This document shows positions 17,521 through 25,439 of a stretch of DNA of 64,000 bases, piece by piece. Each line of letters starts with the position of its first letter. The stretch's first letter is position 1. A model generated the notes under the pieces. It worked only from the letters and a program-made list of their open reading frames with translations. It was not told the origin of the DNA and searched no databases. The translations under genes and the position numbers were made by a program. The stretch is from contig NZ_KQ058902.1 in NCBI RefSeq assembly GCF_000982955.1, positions 1 to 64,000 of the forward strand, in the 5' to 3' direction. Source of the DNA: Micromonospora sp. HK10. Its GTDB lineage: Bacteria; Actinomycetota; Actinomycetes; Mycobacteriales; Micromonosporaceae.

Positions 17521-17727
17521 GTGGACGAGGTCGACAAGGCCCGCGTGACCTGGCGGAAGAGCACCCGCAGCAACGGCTCTGGCGACTGCGTTGAGGTCGC
17601 GGACGACCTGGCGGGCAAAATCGGTGTGCGGGACAGCAAGGACCCCGAAGGTACGGTCCTCGCCTTCGAACCAGAAGCGTGGTCACGCTTTGTCCGGGGC
17701 GTCAAGCGACGGATGCTCGATCGCTAG
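17521..17727 (+). CDS. DUF397 protein
   Basis: 68 residues from a GTG start. WRKSTRSNGSGDCVEVAD, VRDSKDPEGTVLAF and AWSRFV are the DUF397 signature. It is likely the partner of the XRE/DUF5753 protein encoded just upstream. The final 26 bases overlap the end of the broken minus-strand gene. Confidence 0.92.
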   Translation: MDEVDKARVTWRKSTRSNGSGDCVEVADDLAGKIGVRDSKDPEGTVLAFEPEAWSRFVRGVKRRMLDR

Positions 17728-18083
17728 GTTCGGCCAGGGGTGCGTTGCCCGGCCCGTCGGCCAGCGCGTTGTCTTCGCAGAACCGGACAACACGCAGCCG
17801 GCTGTGGCGGCCACCCGGTGCCCGGTCGAGCACGTCATCGAGCCAGGGCTCGAAGCGCGCCCGCCCTCGCAGCGCCTTCGCGCCGACCATCGGAGGACGA
17901 AACGGCGGCCCGCTCGTCCGCGTCGTGCGGCGTCACCTGGCGCGGTGGGACGGCGTGTGGCGGCTCGATCAGCTGCCGCCAGAGGAACTCCAGCGTCAGC
18001 GCCGAGAGGAACGCGCGCTGCTCGTTGTTGGCCGCGCCGCCGTTAGGGTGCCCCTGACTGATCAAACTACGCCGGAATGCCAA
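17702..18083 (-). pseudogene. Frameshifted hypothetical gene
   Basis: Two overlapping minus-strand frames each show strong third-position GC, but in different parts: one from about 18050 to 17895 (FLSALTLEFLWRQLIEPP), the other from about 17895 to the TGA at 17702 (MVGAKALRGRARFEPWLDDV, then RVVRFCEDNALADGPGN). The coding bias switches frame near 17890, consistent with an old gene of about 127 codons carrying a single frameshift. The start is uncertain (TTG or GTG). The protein family is not recognised. Confidence 0.45.
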
Positions 18084-18138
18084 TCACCCAGGCACAAGGG
18101 TGACGTTCTGCTCTGGCATGGGAGGCGGATACCGGGGT

Positions 18139-18153
18139 ATGACCGACTCATGA
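18139..18153 (+). CDS. Four-codon leader ORF overlapping the protease start
   Basis: ATG ACC GAC TCA TGA encodes MTDS; its stop overlaps the ATG of the site-2 protease (TCATGA). GGAGG lies 12-16 bases upstream. It could couple translation of the protease gene, or be chance. Confidence 0.25.
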   Translation: MTDS

Positions 18154-19292
18154 GGGCGAGCTTCCGGCTTGGCCGGGTCGCGGGCGTACCCGTCGGGGTC
18201 AACTGGAGCGTCCTGGTCATCTTCCTGCTCATCGCGTGGGGCCTGGCCGCGAACCAGTTCCCCCGCGCCTACCCGGACCGGCCGACCATCGCGTACGTCG
18301 CGGCGGGCCTGGCCGCCGCGGTGGTCTTCTTCCTCGGCCTGCTGGCCCACGAGGTGGCGCACGCCGTGGTGGCCAAGCGCAACGGCATCGAGGTCGAGGG
18401 GATCACGCTCTGGCTCTTCGGCGGGGTCTCCGAGCTGAAGGGCGAGGCCCGGGATCCGGGCGCGGAGCTGCGCATCGCCGGCGTCGGGCCGCTGGTCAGC
18501 CTGATCATCGGCCTGTTCTTCGGGGCGATCGCCGTGCTGCTGGCCGTGGCCGGCGTGCACGGCCTGTTGCTCGGCTCGGTGTCCTGGCTGGCCGGCATCA
18601 ACGTGCTGCTGGCGGTCTTCAACGTGCTGCCCGCCGCCCCGCTGGACGGGGGGCGGGTGCTGCGCGCCGCGGTGTGGAAGGCCACCGGCGACAGGACCAG
18701 GGCGGCCGTCGTGGCGGCCCGCGCCGGTTGGATCCTCGGCGTGCTGCTGATCGGGCTGGGGCTGTGGCAGTTCCTGGTCGGCGCCGGGGTGGGCGGGCTC
18801 TGGCTGGCCCTGATCGGCTGGTTCCTGATCGGCGCGGCCGGGGTGGAGGAGCGCCAGGCCCGGATGGGCAGCGCGCTGCGCGGGGTACGGGTGGCCGACG
18901 TGATGACCCCGCAGCCGCAGACCGCGTCCGGGGAGATGACCGTGGCCGACTTCGTCGACCACTACCTTTTCGCGTACCGGCACTCGGCGCTGCCGCTGAC
19001 CGAGGACGGTCGGCCGGTCGGCCTGGTCACCCTCGACCGGGTACGCGGCATCCCGGCCGACCGCCGGGCCGGCACCACGCTGGCCGAGGTCTCCTGCCGG
19101 GCCGACGAGCTGGTGCTCGCCTCCCCGGACGAGCAGCTCTCCGACCTGCTCCCCCGGCTCACTGAGTGTGCCGACGGCCGGGCGCTGGTGGTCACCGACC
19201 AGCGGCTGGTGGGCATCGTCTCGCCGAGCGACATCAGCCGGGCGGTGCAGCGCGGCAGCCTGCGCGAGCAGATGGCCGGTACCCGCCGCTAG
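18150..19292 (+). CDS. Site-2 protease family protein with CBS domains (M50B)
   Basis: 380 residues. Six membrane helices lie in residues 10-225. The zinc site HEVAH (about 66-70) and the distal NVLPAAPLDGG (LDG motif, about 160) define the SpoIVFB/Rv1130-like M50B metalloprotease class. Two CBS motifs follow (about 250-375), with VMTPQPQTASGEMTVADF and VGIVSPSDISRAV. It would cleave membrane proteins or anti-sigma factors inside the bilayer, gated by adenine nucleotides through CBS. The target is unknown; no anti-sigma factor is nearby. Confidence 0.92.
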   Translation: MRASFRLGRVAGVPVGVNWSVLVIFLLIAWGLAANQFPRAYPDRPTIAYVAAGLAAAVVFFLGLLAHEVAHAVVAKRNGIEVEGITLWLFGGVSELKGEARDPGAELRIAGVGPLVSLIIGLFFGAIAVLLAVAGVHGLLLGSVSWLAGINVLLAVFNVLPAAPLDGGRVLRAAVWKATGDRTRAAVVAARAGWILGVLLIGLGLWQFLVGAGVGGLWLALIGWFLIGAAGVEERQARMGSALRGVRVADVMTPQPQTASGEMTVADFVDHYLFAYRHSALPLTEDGRPVGLVTLDRVRGIPADRRAGTTLAEVSCRADELVLASPDEQLSDLLPRLTECADGRALVVTDQRLVGIVSPSDISRAVQRGSLREQMAGTRR

Positions 19293-19351
19293 TCGCGGCG
19301 GGCGGCGGAGCCGGACCGGGAACCGGCGACGACCGGTCGGCGACGTGCGGC

Positions 19352-19383
19352 GGGTCGGCGGGTCGGCGGGTCGGCGGGTCGGC
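19352..19383. repeat. 8 bp tandem repeat, four copies
   Basis: GGGTCGGC is repeated four times without interruption between convergent genes. Simple sequence; no function seen. Confidence 0.8.
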
Positions 19384-19409
19384 GGCAGAGTGCGGCCTCC
19401 GGCAGGCGG

Positions 19410-20186
19410 TCAGGCGCGGGTCGGCAGGGTGAGGATCTCGGCTCCGTCCTCGGTGATCGCGATCGTGTGCTCGCTGTGCGCCGTGCGGCAGCCGGTCGCG
19501 CTGCGCAACGTCCAGCCGTCGGCGTCGGTGACCAGCTCGGCGGTGTCCGCCATGACCCAGGGTTCCAGGGCCAGCAGGAGGCCGGGGCGCAGCCGGTAGC
19601 CGCGACCGGGCCGCCCGGTGTTCGGCACGTGCGGGTCCTGGTGCATCGTCGAGCCGACGCCGTGCCCGCCGAACTCGGTGTTGATCGAGTAGCCGGCCTC
19701 GTTGAGCACCGAGCCGATGGCGTACGAGACGTCGCCGACGTGGACGCCCGGTCCGGCCGCGGCGATTCCGGCGCGCAGCGCGCGCTCGGTCGCGTCGATC
19801 AGCGCGACGCTCCCCGCCGGCGTCGACCCGCCGACCAGGAAGCTGATCGCGGAGTCGGCGACGACTCCGCCGCGGGCGACCGCGAGGTCGAGGGTCAGCA
19901 GATCACCGTCGGCGAGCCGGTAGTCGTGGGGCCGCCCGTGGAGCACGGCGTCGTTGACCGAGGTGCAGATGTAGTGGCCGAACGGGCCGCGCCCGAAGGG
20001 CGGCTCGTAGTCGACGTAGCACGACTGGCCGCCGGCCTCCATGATCATGGACTGGGTCCAGCGGTCGATGTCCAGCAGGTTGGTGCCCACCGCGCAGCGG
20101 TTCCGCAGCTCCCGCAGGATGTCGGCGACCAGGGCGCCGGCCTGCCGGGCCCGGGGCAGCTCGGCGGGGTTCAGGATCTCGATCAT
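19410..20186 (-). CDS. map: Type I methionine aminopeptidase
   Basis: 258 residues from ATG 20186 (MIEILNPAEL); an upstream in-frame start would add 13 unsupported residues. Metal ligands can be placed: Asp in LTLDLAV and VVADSAISF, His in GGHGVGSTMHQDPHVPN, Glu in LALEPWV and SEHTIAI. It removes the initiator Met. This divergent MetAP/XRE arrangement, away from ribosomal genes, suggests an accessory rather than the housekeeping copy. Confidence 0.9.
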   Translation of the reverse strand: MIEILNPAELPRARQAGALVADILRELRNRCAVGTNLLDIDRWTQSMIMEAGGQSCYVDYEPPFGRGPFGHYICTSVNDAVLHGRPHDYRLADGDLLTLDLAVARGGVVADSAISFLVGGSTPAGSVALIDATERALRAGIAAAGPGVHVGDVSYAIGSVLNEAGYSINTEFGGHGVGSTMHQDPHVPNTGRPGRGYRLRPGLLLALEPWVMADTAELVTDADGWTLRSATGCRTAHSEHTIAITEDGAEILTLPTRA

Positions 20187-20207
20187 GCGACGCCTACTCG
20201 TTCGGCA

Positions 20208-20244
20208 GATAATTATCCCGGCCATATTATCCCGGTACTAGAAT
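20208..20244. promoter_or_regulatory. Shared operator and promoter of the XRE/MetAP pair
   Basis: GATAATTATC (20208-20217) is a perfect palindrome. TTATCCCGG is directly repeated at 20213-20221 and 20227-20235 (14 bp period). A near-consensus -10, TAGAAT (20239-20244), lies seven bases before ATG 20252, which predicts a leaderless xre transcript with the repeats at its -35 region. The same sites cover the upstream side of map. Confidence 0.6.
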
Positions 20245-20251
20245 CGCAGCC

Positions 20252-20554
20252 ATGGTCAGGTTGCCGCTCACTCCCGCGGAGGTCGAACGCGGACAGCGCC
20301 TCGGCGCTCTCCTGCGCCGCGCCCGGGGCGAGCGTTCGATGCTCGGCACCGCGCTGGACGCGGGCGTGTCACCGGAGACCCTCCGCAAGATCGAGTCCGG
20401 CCGGGTGGCCACCCCCGCCTTCCCGACCATCGCCGCGATCGCCGACGTCCTCGGCCTCTCCCTCGACGCGGTCTGGGCAGAGATCAACCAGCCGGTCGCC
20501 GGGGTCGACCTCGCCCGACCGGCCCGCCACCCGGGCCAGCGGCTCGCCTCCTGA
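20252..20554 (+). CDS. XRE-family helix-turn-helix protein
   Basis: 100 residues. The HTH is LGTALDAGVSPETLRKIESGRVATPAFPTIAAIADVLGLSL, split here for length (about residues 32-73). No ligand or protease domain is attached. It probably represses itself and the divergent aminopeptidase through the repeats between them. ATG start with no Shine-Dalgarno but a -10 box seven bases upstream. Confidence 0.88.
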   Translation: MVRLPLTPAEVERGQRLGALLRRARGERSMLGTALDAGVSPETLRKIESGRVATPAFPTIAAIADVLGLSLDAVWAEINQPVAGVDLARPARHPGQRLAS

Positions 20555-20603
20555 GCGGCCTGGGTGCCTTGCGCCCGTCGAGGCGGACTGCCAAGATCCG
20601 CCA

Positions 20604-20942
20604 ATGGATGGCGTAGAGGTGGCAGAGATCGCGCCCGGTGAGTACTCCTTGTCCCTGGCGGCGGGAACCACCGACGTGGATGACGTGATCTCCGAGCTGG
20701 GCCACGAGCCCAACGGTTACTTCTGGGAAGGCATCGTTGAGCTGCTCGTCAGGTCCGAGGCCCCCACCCTCGAAGGTCGCTTCTCGTCCGATCCAGAGGC
20801 CGGAGCCTTCTACGCCACCAGCACGGATCGAAACGCGCTCGATGACCTGGCTGTCCTGCTCCACGCCGTCGCGGCTGACGGGCACCGCCTGCGGCGGCTC
20901 GTGAAGTTCGCCGAGGCCAACGGTTTCGAATTTGACGACTGA
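20604..20942 (+). CDS. Imm51-like immunity protein
   Basis: 112 residues. The acidic protein has GYFWEGIVELLV, RFSSDPEAGAFYATS and a closing FAEANGFEFDD, matching the Imm51 family of polymorphic-toxin immunity proteins. No toxin gene or secretion component is adjacent, so it is an orphan immunity gene or serves a toxin encoded elsewhere. It starts 49 bases after the XRE gene with no clear Shine-Dalgarno. Confidence 0.7.
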   Translation: MDGVEVAEIAPGEYSLSLAAGTTDVDDVISELGHEPNGYFWEGIVELLVRSEAPTLEGRFSSDPEAGAFYATSTDRNALDDLAVLLHAVAADGHRLRRLVKFAEANGFEFDD

Positions 20943-20950
20943 GCGCGGCG

Positions 20951-22231
20951 CTAGTCGCGCGGGAAGTAACGGTCCAGCTCGTCGGTGCGGAACGTGCCGG
21001 CCGGGTCGACCTCGCGGAGCAGGGCGCGGAAGTCGTCGTACCGGGGATAGCTGGCGGCCGGGTCGCGGGCGAAGAGCTTGCCCCAGTGCGGGCGCGGCGC
21101 GAACGGAGCCAGCCGCTCCTCCACCTCGGCCAGCACCGGCGCCACCGCCACCGGGTCACCGATCCAGGTGAAGTGGAAGGCGACGCTGTCCCGCTCGTAG
21201 TTGGGGCTCAGCCAGAGCCGGTCGGCGGCGATCGTCCGTAGCTCGCAGATCTGCAGCACGGCGGCGATCCGCGCGGCGGCCGGCTCCAGGGCGGCCAGCG
21301 CCGCGCCGGCGTCCGCGCGGCCGACGTGCCACTCGGACTGCAGCTCGTCGCCGCTGCTCGGGGTGAACCCGAGCCGGAAGTGCGGCAGCCGCTCATGCCA
21401 CGGCCCGGCCTCGCCGAGCTGGACGGTGCAGTTCTGCGCCGGCATGCCGGGCACCGGGTGCACCGGCGCGTCGGCGGCGACCGTGTCCAGCCAGTCCGCC
21501 GGGGGTGGCGGCTGGTCGGCGCGCTGCTTGAGCCACACCTGGTCGAGCCGGTCCGAACGCCAGTCGGTGAAGACGCTCGCGCTGTACGCCCCGTCCAGCG
21601 CGGCGTCCAGCGCCGCCCGGGGCAGGCCGAGCCGGACGTACTGCCGGAGGTCGAAGGTGGGCAGCACGTCCAGGGTGACCCGGCTGACCACGCCCAGCGC
21701 GCCCAGGTTGACCACCATGCCGGCGAACCGGGGGTCGGCGCGGTCCACGGTGAGCAGGTCACCGTCGGCGGTGACCAGCTCCAGGGCGGCCACGGCGGTG
21801 GCCAGGTTGCCGTTGGCCCGGCCGGAGCCGTGGGTGGCGGTGGCGACCGCGCCGGCCACCGAGATGTGCGGCAGCGAGGCGAGGTTCGCCAGCGCGTACC
21901 CGTCGGCGTGCAGCCGGGTCGCGACGTCGCCGTAGCGCAGGCCGGCGGTGACCGTGACGGTGCTCCGGTCGCGGTCGAGCGCCACGGCGGGCGGCAGGCC
22001 GGCCACGGAGATCAGGTCGCCGGTGGTGTCGCCGATCCGGTTGAAGGCATGGCCGGTGCCGACCGCGCGGACCCGCTCGGCACCGGCCACCAGCCGGCGC
22101 AGCTCGTCCACGCTGGCCGGTCGGTGCCGGCGGGCGGCCCGGTAGTGGACGTTGCCGGCCCAGTTGCGGCCCACGGCGGGCTCCGGCGTCTCGGCGGTGG
22201 TCGGCGGGCGGGATGCGGCGGCGTCGGTCAC
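20951..22231 (-). CDS. aldO: Alditol (xylitol/sorbitol) oxidase
   Basis: 426 residues, closely following Streptomyces AldO/XyoA along its length. The covalent FAD His is in GTGHAFN. The FAD-binding PCMH segment continues with LASLPHISVAGAVATATHGSG. The C-terminal alditol-binding residues correspond to CELRTIAADRLWLSPNY and HWGKLFARD. It oxidises C1 of sugar alcohols to aldoses with O2, giving H2O2. The N-terminus is about 20 residues longer than AldO. Its start overlaps the stop of the preceding membrane protein gene (ATGA), so the two are coupled. Confidence 0.9.
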   Translation of the reverse strand: MTDAAASRPPTTAETPEPAVGRNWAGNVHYRAARRHRPASVDELRRLVAGAERVRAVGTGHAFNRIGDTTGDLISVAGLPPAVALDRDRSTVTVTAGLRYGDVATRLHADGYALANLASLPHISVAGAVATATHGSGRANGNLATAVAALELVTADGDLLTVDRADPRFAGMVVNLGALGVVSRVTLDVLPTFDLRQYVRLGLPRAALDAALDGAYSASVFTDWRSDRLDQVWLKQRADQPPPPADWLDTVAADAPVHPVPGMPAQNCTVQLGEAGPWHERLPHFRLGFTPSSGDELQSEWHVGRADAGAALAALEPAAARIAAVLQICELRTIAADRLWLSPNYERDSVAFHFTWIGDPVAVAPVLAEVEERLAPFAPRPHWGKLFARDPAASYPRYDDFRALLREVDPAGTFRTDELDRYFPRD

Positions 22232-22962
22232 GCGGAGGTCGTCCGATCGGTCGGCGTGTCAGTGTCGGTCAGGGCGGCGCAGAGCGCGTCGAGCGCCTGC
22301 TCCACCTGGTCAATCTGGTAGCCCCGGAGCGCCACCAGCAGGCCGGCGGCGCGCGCCTGCTCGATCTCGGCCCGGGCGGCCAGCCGCCGGGCCGGATCCG
22401 CCGAGGCGAGCGCCGCCCGGCCGAGGGCGACCAACCGGTCCACCGCGCGGGCATCGTACCCGCGCAGCCCGACGGTGAAGTCGATCCCGGCACCGCTGCG
22501 CAGCGCCGCCACGGGACCCCGGGCGTCGGTGAAGCGCCCGCCGGACCAGCGGGTCAGCGCCGCCGCCACCTCGTCCGGGCTCTCCCGTACCTGGGTCAGG
22601 TCGAGCAGTTCGACGGCGGCGCGCCCGTCGCCCGGGTAGCGGGCGGTGGCAGGGGCCGCCGGCGGGCCGGCTGCCGCGGGCAGCCCGAGCAGGCGGCCCG
22701 CGTCGTCGAGGGCGAGCGCCTCGAACTGCTCCCACCGGTACGTCCCGCGCAGCCCTGGTCGCCGCACCACCAGCCCGTCCGGCCCGATCCCGAAGCGGAA
22801 CGGCCGCAGCGCGTTCACCAGCACCGCGCCGCCGACCAGGATCGCGCCCACGGCCACCAGCAGGCGCAGCAGTCCGCTGTCGGCCAGGACGAGGACCATC
22901 AATCCGCCCACCACGCAGGCGTTCGCCAGCGGCAGGGCCCCTCGGCTCCGGTGCAGCTCCAC
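22228..22962 (-). CDS. Membrane protein with two DivIVA-like repeats
   Basis: 244 residues. Two membrane helices (about 12-50) precede a PH-like segment (FGIGPDGLVVRRPGLRGTYRWEQF, split by family convention at about 55-80). The C-terminal half holds two copies of a GYDxxxVDxxL-type motif: VGLRGYDARAVDRLVALG and VALRGYQIDQVEQALDAL. These resemble short DivIVA-type helices. It precedes and overlaps the alditol oxidase gene. Specific function unknown. Confidence 0.75.
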   Translation of the reverse strand: MELHRSRGALPLANACVVGGLMVLVLADSGLLRLLVAVGAILVGGAVLVNALRPFRFGIGPDGLVVRRPGLRGTYRWEQFEALALDDAGRLLGLPAAAGPPAAPATARYPGDGRAAVELLDLTQVRESPDEVAAALTRWSGGRFTDARGPVAALRSGAGIDFTVGLRGYDARAVDRLVALGRAALASADPARRLAARAEIEQARAAGLLVALRGYQIDQVEQALDALCAALTDTDTPTDRTTSA

Positions 22963-23058
22963 GTCTCATCCCGTCGTCGGCGCCGGTCGTCCGGGTGCAT
23001 CATCCGTCAAGCTGTCAAACCGCGTGTGCCCCGGCCCCGCCCGGGGCAGGCTGGGCGG

Positions 23059-23460
23059 ATGAGCAGCTACCGTCACCCGGCCCCGCACCGCGAGGCGCGC
23101 CCGTCCGGCGAGGACCCGAAGCCGACCGCACCGGGCCCGGGAAGGACCCGGGCCACGGCTCCGGCCCCGGCACGGACGCCGGAGCCGACCGGGACAGGCT
23201 CCGTCCGGGCCACGACTCCGGCCCCGCCGCCGACGCCGGAGCCCACCGGGACGGGCCCCGCCCGGGCCACGACTCCGGCCCCGGCACGGACGCCCGAGTC
23301 CACCGGGACAGGCCCCGCCCGCGCCGCGACTCCAGCCCCGGCACGGACGCCCGAGTCCACCGGGACAGGCCCAGCCCGGGCCACGACTCCGGCCCCGCCG
23401 CCGACGCCGGAGCCCGCGCCGGCGCCGAAGCCCGGCCCCGGCCCCACGCCCCGGACCTAG
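23059..23460 (+). CDS. Possible Pro/Thr-rich repeat protein
   Basis: 133 codons from ATG 23059, built mostly of a 19-residue repeat (RATTPAPARTPESTGTGPA and variants, about five copies). The 57 bp period keeps the frame, which favours coding, but there is no signal peptide, no Shine-Dalgarno and the opposite strand is open as well. It ends with a four-base overlap with the convergent LLM gene. It may be a minisatellite rather than a gene. Confidence 0.35.
   Translation: MSSYRHPAPHREARPSGEDPKPTAPGPGRTRATAPAPARTPEPTGTGSVRATTPAPPPTPEPTGTGPARATTPAPARTPESTGTGPARAATPAPARTPESTGTGPARATTPAPPPTPEPAPAPKPGPGPTPRT
23152..23440. repeat. 57 bp tandem repeat, about five copies
   Basis: Period is exactly 57 bp (for example GCCACGGCTCCGG at 23152 and GCCACGACTCCGG at 23209). 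Copies differ by a few substitutions, many silent in the plus-strand frame. Confidence 0.85.
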
Positions 23461-24386
23461 AGCTGGCGCAGCACCTCGGCGGCGATCAGCTCCAGGTGGT
23501 CCAGGTCGGCCAGGTCGAGCACCTGGAGATAGACCCGCTGGCTGCCGACCTCGGCGTACCGGCCGAGCTTGTCGACGATCTCGGCGGGCGTACCGGCGAG
23601 ACCGTTCTCCCGCAGCTCGGCCGGCTCGCGGCCGATCGCGGCGGCCCGGCGGGCCACCTCGGCCTCGTCGCGCCCGCAGCAGACCACCGCTGCGTGCGAC
23701 CAGATCATCGTGCCCGGGTCGCGGCCGATCTCGACGCAGGCGGCCCGGACCCGGTCGAAGACGGCGGTCGAGTCCGCCGGCGGCACGAACGGCAGGTTGA
23801 ACTCGTCGGCGTACCGGGCGGCGAGGCGGGGGGTCCGCTTCGGACCGGTGCCGCCGAGCAGGATCGGCGGGCGCGGCTGCTGCACCGGCTTGGGTAGCGC
23901 CGGCGAGTCGCTGACCGGGTAGTGCTTGCCGGGGAAGTCGAAGGTGCTGCCGGCCGGCGTCTCCCAGAGCCCGGTGATGACCGCGAGCTGCTCCTCCAGC
24001 CGGTCGAAGCGCTCACCCACCGAGGGGAACGGGATGCCGTACGCGGTGTGCTCCTCGGCGAACCAGCCGGCCCCGAGGCCCAGCTCGACGCGGCCGCCGC
24101 TCATCTGGTCGACCTGGGCCACGGTGATCGCGAGCGGGCCGGGCAGCCGGAAGGTGGCGGCGGTCATCAGGGTGCCCAGCCGGATCCGGCTGGTGTCGCG
24201 GGCCAGGCCGGCGAGGGTGGTCCAGGCGTCGGTCGGGCCCGGCTCGCCGCCCACCGCGCCCATCTTCAGGTAGTGGTCGGAGCGGAAGAAGGCCCCGAAG
24301 CCGGTCTCCTCGGCCTGCCGGGCCACGGCGAGCAACTGGTCGTAGCTGGCGCCCTGCTGAGGTTCGGTGAAGATCCGCAGTTCCAT
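23457..24386 (-). CDS. LLM-class F420-dependent oxidoreductase
   Basis: 309 residues of the luciferase-like monooxygenase fold. GRVELGLGAGWFAEEHTAYG is the hallmark segment of the actinobacterial F420-dependent group (TIGR03560-like). RSDHYLK and ILLGGTGPKRTPRLAARYAD are also typical. It probably uses F420H2 or F420 for a redox step on an unknown substrate. Start ATG 24386, no strong Shine-Dalgarno. Confidence 0.9.
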   Translation of the reverse strand: MELRIFTEPQQGASYDQLLAVARQAEETGFGAFFRSDHYLKMGAVGGEPGPTDAWTTLAGLARDTSRIRLGTLMTAATFRLPGPLAITVAQVDQMSGGRVELGLGAGWFAEEHTAYGIPFPSVGERFDRLEEQLAVITGLWETPAGSTFDFPGKHYPVSDSPALPKPVQQPRPPILLGGTGPKRTPRLAARYADEFNLPFVPPADSTAVFDRVRAACVEIGRDPGTMIWSHAAVVCCGRDEAEVARRAAAIGREPAELRENGLAGTPAEIVDKLGRYAEVGSQRVYLQVLDLADLDHLELIAAEVLRQL

Positions 24387-24511
24387 GCCCCGAGCATAGG
24401 CAGCGCCCCGTTCCGGCTACCGGCAAGGAACGGGACCCGCTCGACACCTCCGGCGGGTGAGGGTGGCCAGCACGATTCGCACCTCATTGCGCAGCTCGCT
24501 CGCTACATTCC

Positions 24512-24541
24512 TTGACAGGCATATGACTAACAAGGCATATT
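24512..24541 (+). promoter_or_regulatory. Promoter and direct-repeat operator of the ArsR gene
   Basis: TTGACA (24512-24517) is followed by an 18-base spacer and CATATT (24536-24541), six bases before GTG 24548. AGGCATAT is repeated directly at 24517-24524 and 24533-24540 and brackets the spacer, so a bound repressor would block polymerase. Confidence 0.6.
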
Positions 24542-24547
24542 GTGCGG

Positions 24548-24856
24548 GTGCCTGTTGACGCCTTCGCCGTGCTGGCCGAGCCCACCCGGCGCCGCATCCT
24601 CGACCGGCTGCGCCGCGCCGAGAGCAGCGTCGGCGACCTCGTCGACGCGCTGGGGATGAGCCAACCGGCCGTCTCCAAACACCTGCGGGTGCTCCGCGAG
24701 GCCGGCCTGGTCACCTGCCGCACCGCCGCCCAGCAGCGGATCTACCGGGTCGACGTCCGGCCGCTGCGGGCCGTGGACGACTGGCTCGGGCCGTACCGGC
24801 GGATGTGGGCGGCGCACCTCGACGCCCTGGAGCACCATCTCGACAGTCAGGAGTGA
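24548..24856 (+). CDS. ArsR-family winged-helix regulator
   Basis: 102 residues from GTG 24548 (GTG 24542 is an alternative two codons earlier). AVLAEPTRRRILDRLRRAE, VGDLVDALGMSQPAVSKHLRVL and the wing RIYRVDVRPL give a complete ArsR domain. No metal-binding Cys motif is present, so it is of the non-metal class often paired with AHSA1/SRPBCC proteins. It is two bases upstream of such a gene. Confidence 0.92.
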   Translation: MPVDAFAVLAEPTRRRILDRLRRAESSVGDLVDALGMSQPAVSKHLRVLREAGLVTCRTAAQQRIYRVDVRPLRAVDDWLGPYRRMWAAHLDALEHHLDSQE

Positions 24857-24858
24857 CG

Positions 24859-25395
24859 ATGGACCGCGACAGCTTCCGACCGGGTCCGCTCGCCCACGTC
24901 GGCTGGGAACCCGCCGGCGACCGGTGGGACCTGGTCCTCGTCCGGGACCTGCGGCACCCGCCGCAGCGGGTGTGGGCCGCGCTGACCGAGCCGGACCGCC
25001 TCGCCCAGTGGGCGCCCTTCCTGGCCGACCGCGACCTGAGCACGCCGGGAGGCGTCACGTTGCGCACCGTCGACGGGGACCAGAGCTGGCCCGACGCGGC
25101 GACCGTCCGCCGCGCCGAGCGCCCCACCCTGCTCGAATACACCTGGGGCGACGGGCTGCTGCGCTGGGAGTTGGACGAGACCCCGACCGGCACCCGGCTG
25201 ACCCTGCGGCACCGCATCGCCGACCCCACCCTGGGCGCGAGCATGGCCGCCGGCTGGCACCTCTGCCTGGACGTCGCCGGCCACCTGCTCGACGGCGACC
25301 CGGTCGGCCCGATCCGCGGCGCCGAGGCGAAGGAGTTCGGCTGGGCCGAGCTGCACACCGCGTACGCCGAGCGCCTGGACCAGCCGGAGCCCTGA
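24859..25395 (+). CDS. SRPBCC (AHSA1-like) protein
   Basis: 178 residues. VLVRDLRHPPQRVWAALTEP, LAQWAPFLADRDL and TRLTLRHRI are the START/AHSA1 pattern. The fold binds hydrophobic ligands. It is co-transcribed with the ArsR regulator (two-base gap), a common actinobacterial pairing in which the SRPBCC protein may bind or modify the inducer. The downstream flank is the large minisatellite. Confidence 0.88.
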   Translation: MDRDSFRPGPLAHVGWEPAGDRWDLVLVRDLRHPPQRVWAALTEPDRLAQWAPFLADRDLSTPGGVTLRTVDGDQSWPDAATVRRAERPTLLEYTWGDGLLRWELDETPTGTRLTLRHRIADPTLGASMAAGWHLCLDVAGHLLDGDPVGPIRGAEAKEFGWAELHTAYAERLDQPEP

Positions 25396-25439
25396 CCCGG
25401 ACGGCCCGCGACGCCCGACCACCCCTCCCCCCGCAGGGC

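Noticed and set aside
23073-23447. Minus-strand repeat protein (Gly/Val/Ala-rich)
   Set aside because: Mirror image of the 57 bp repeat; no start signals and less plausible composition than the plus frame.
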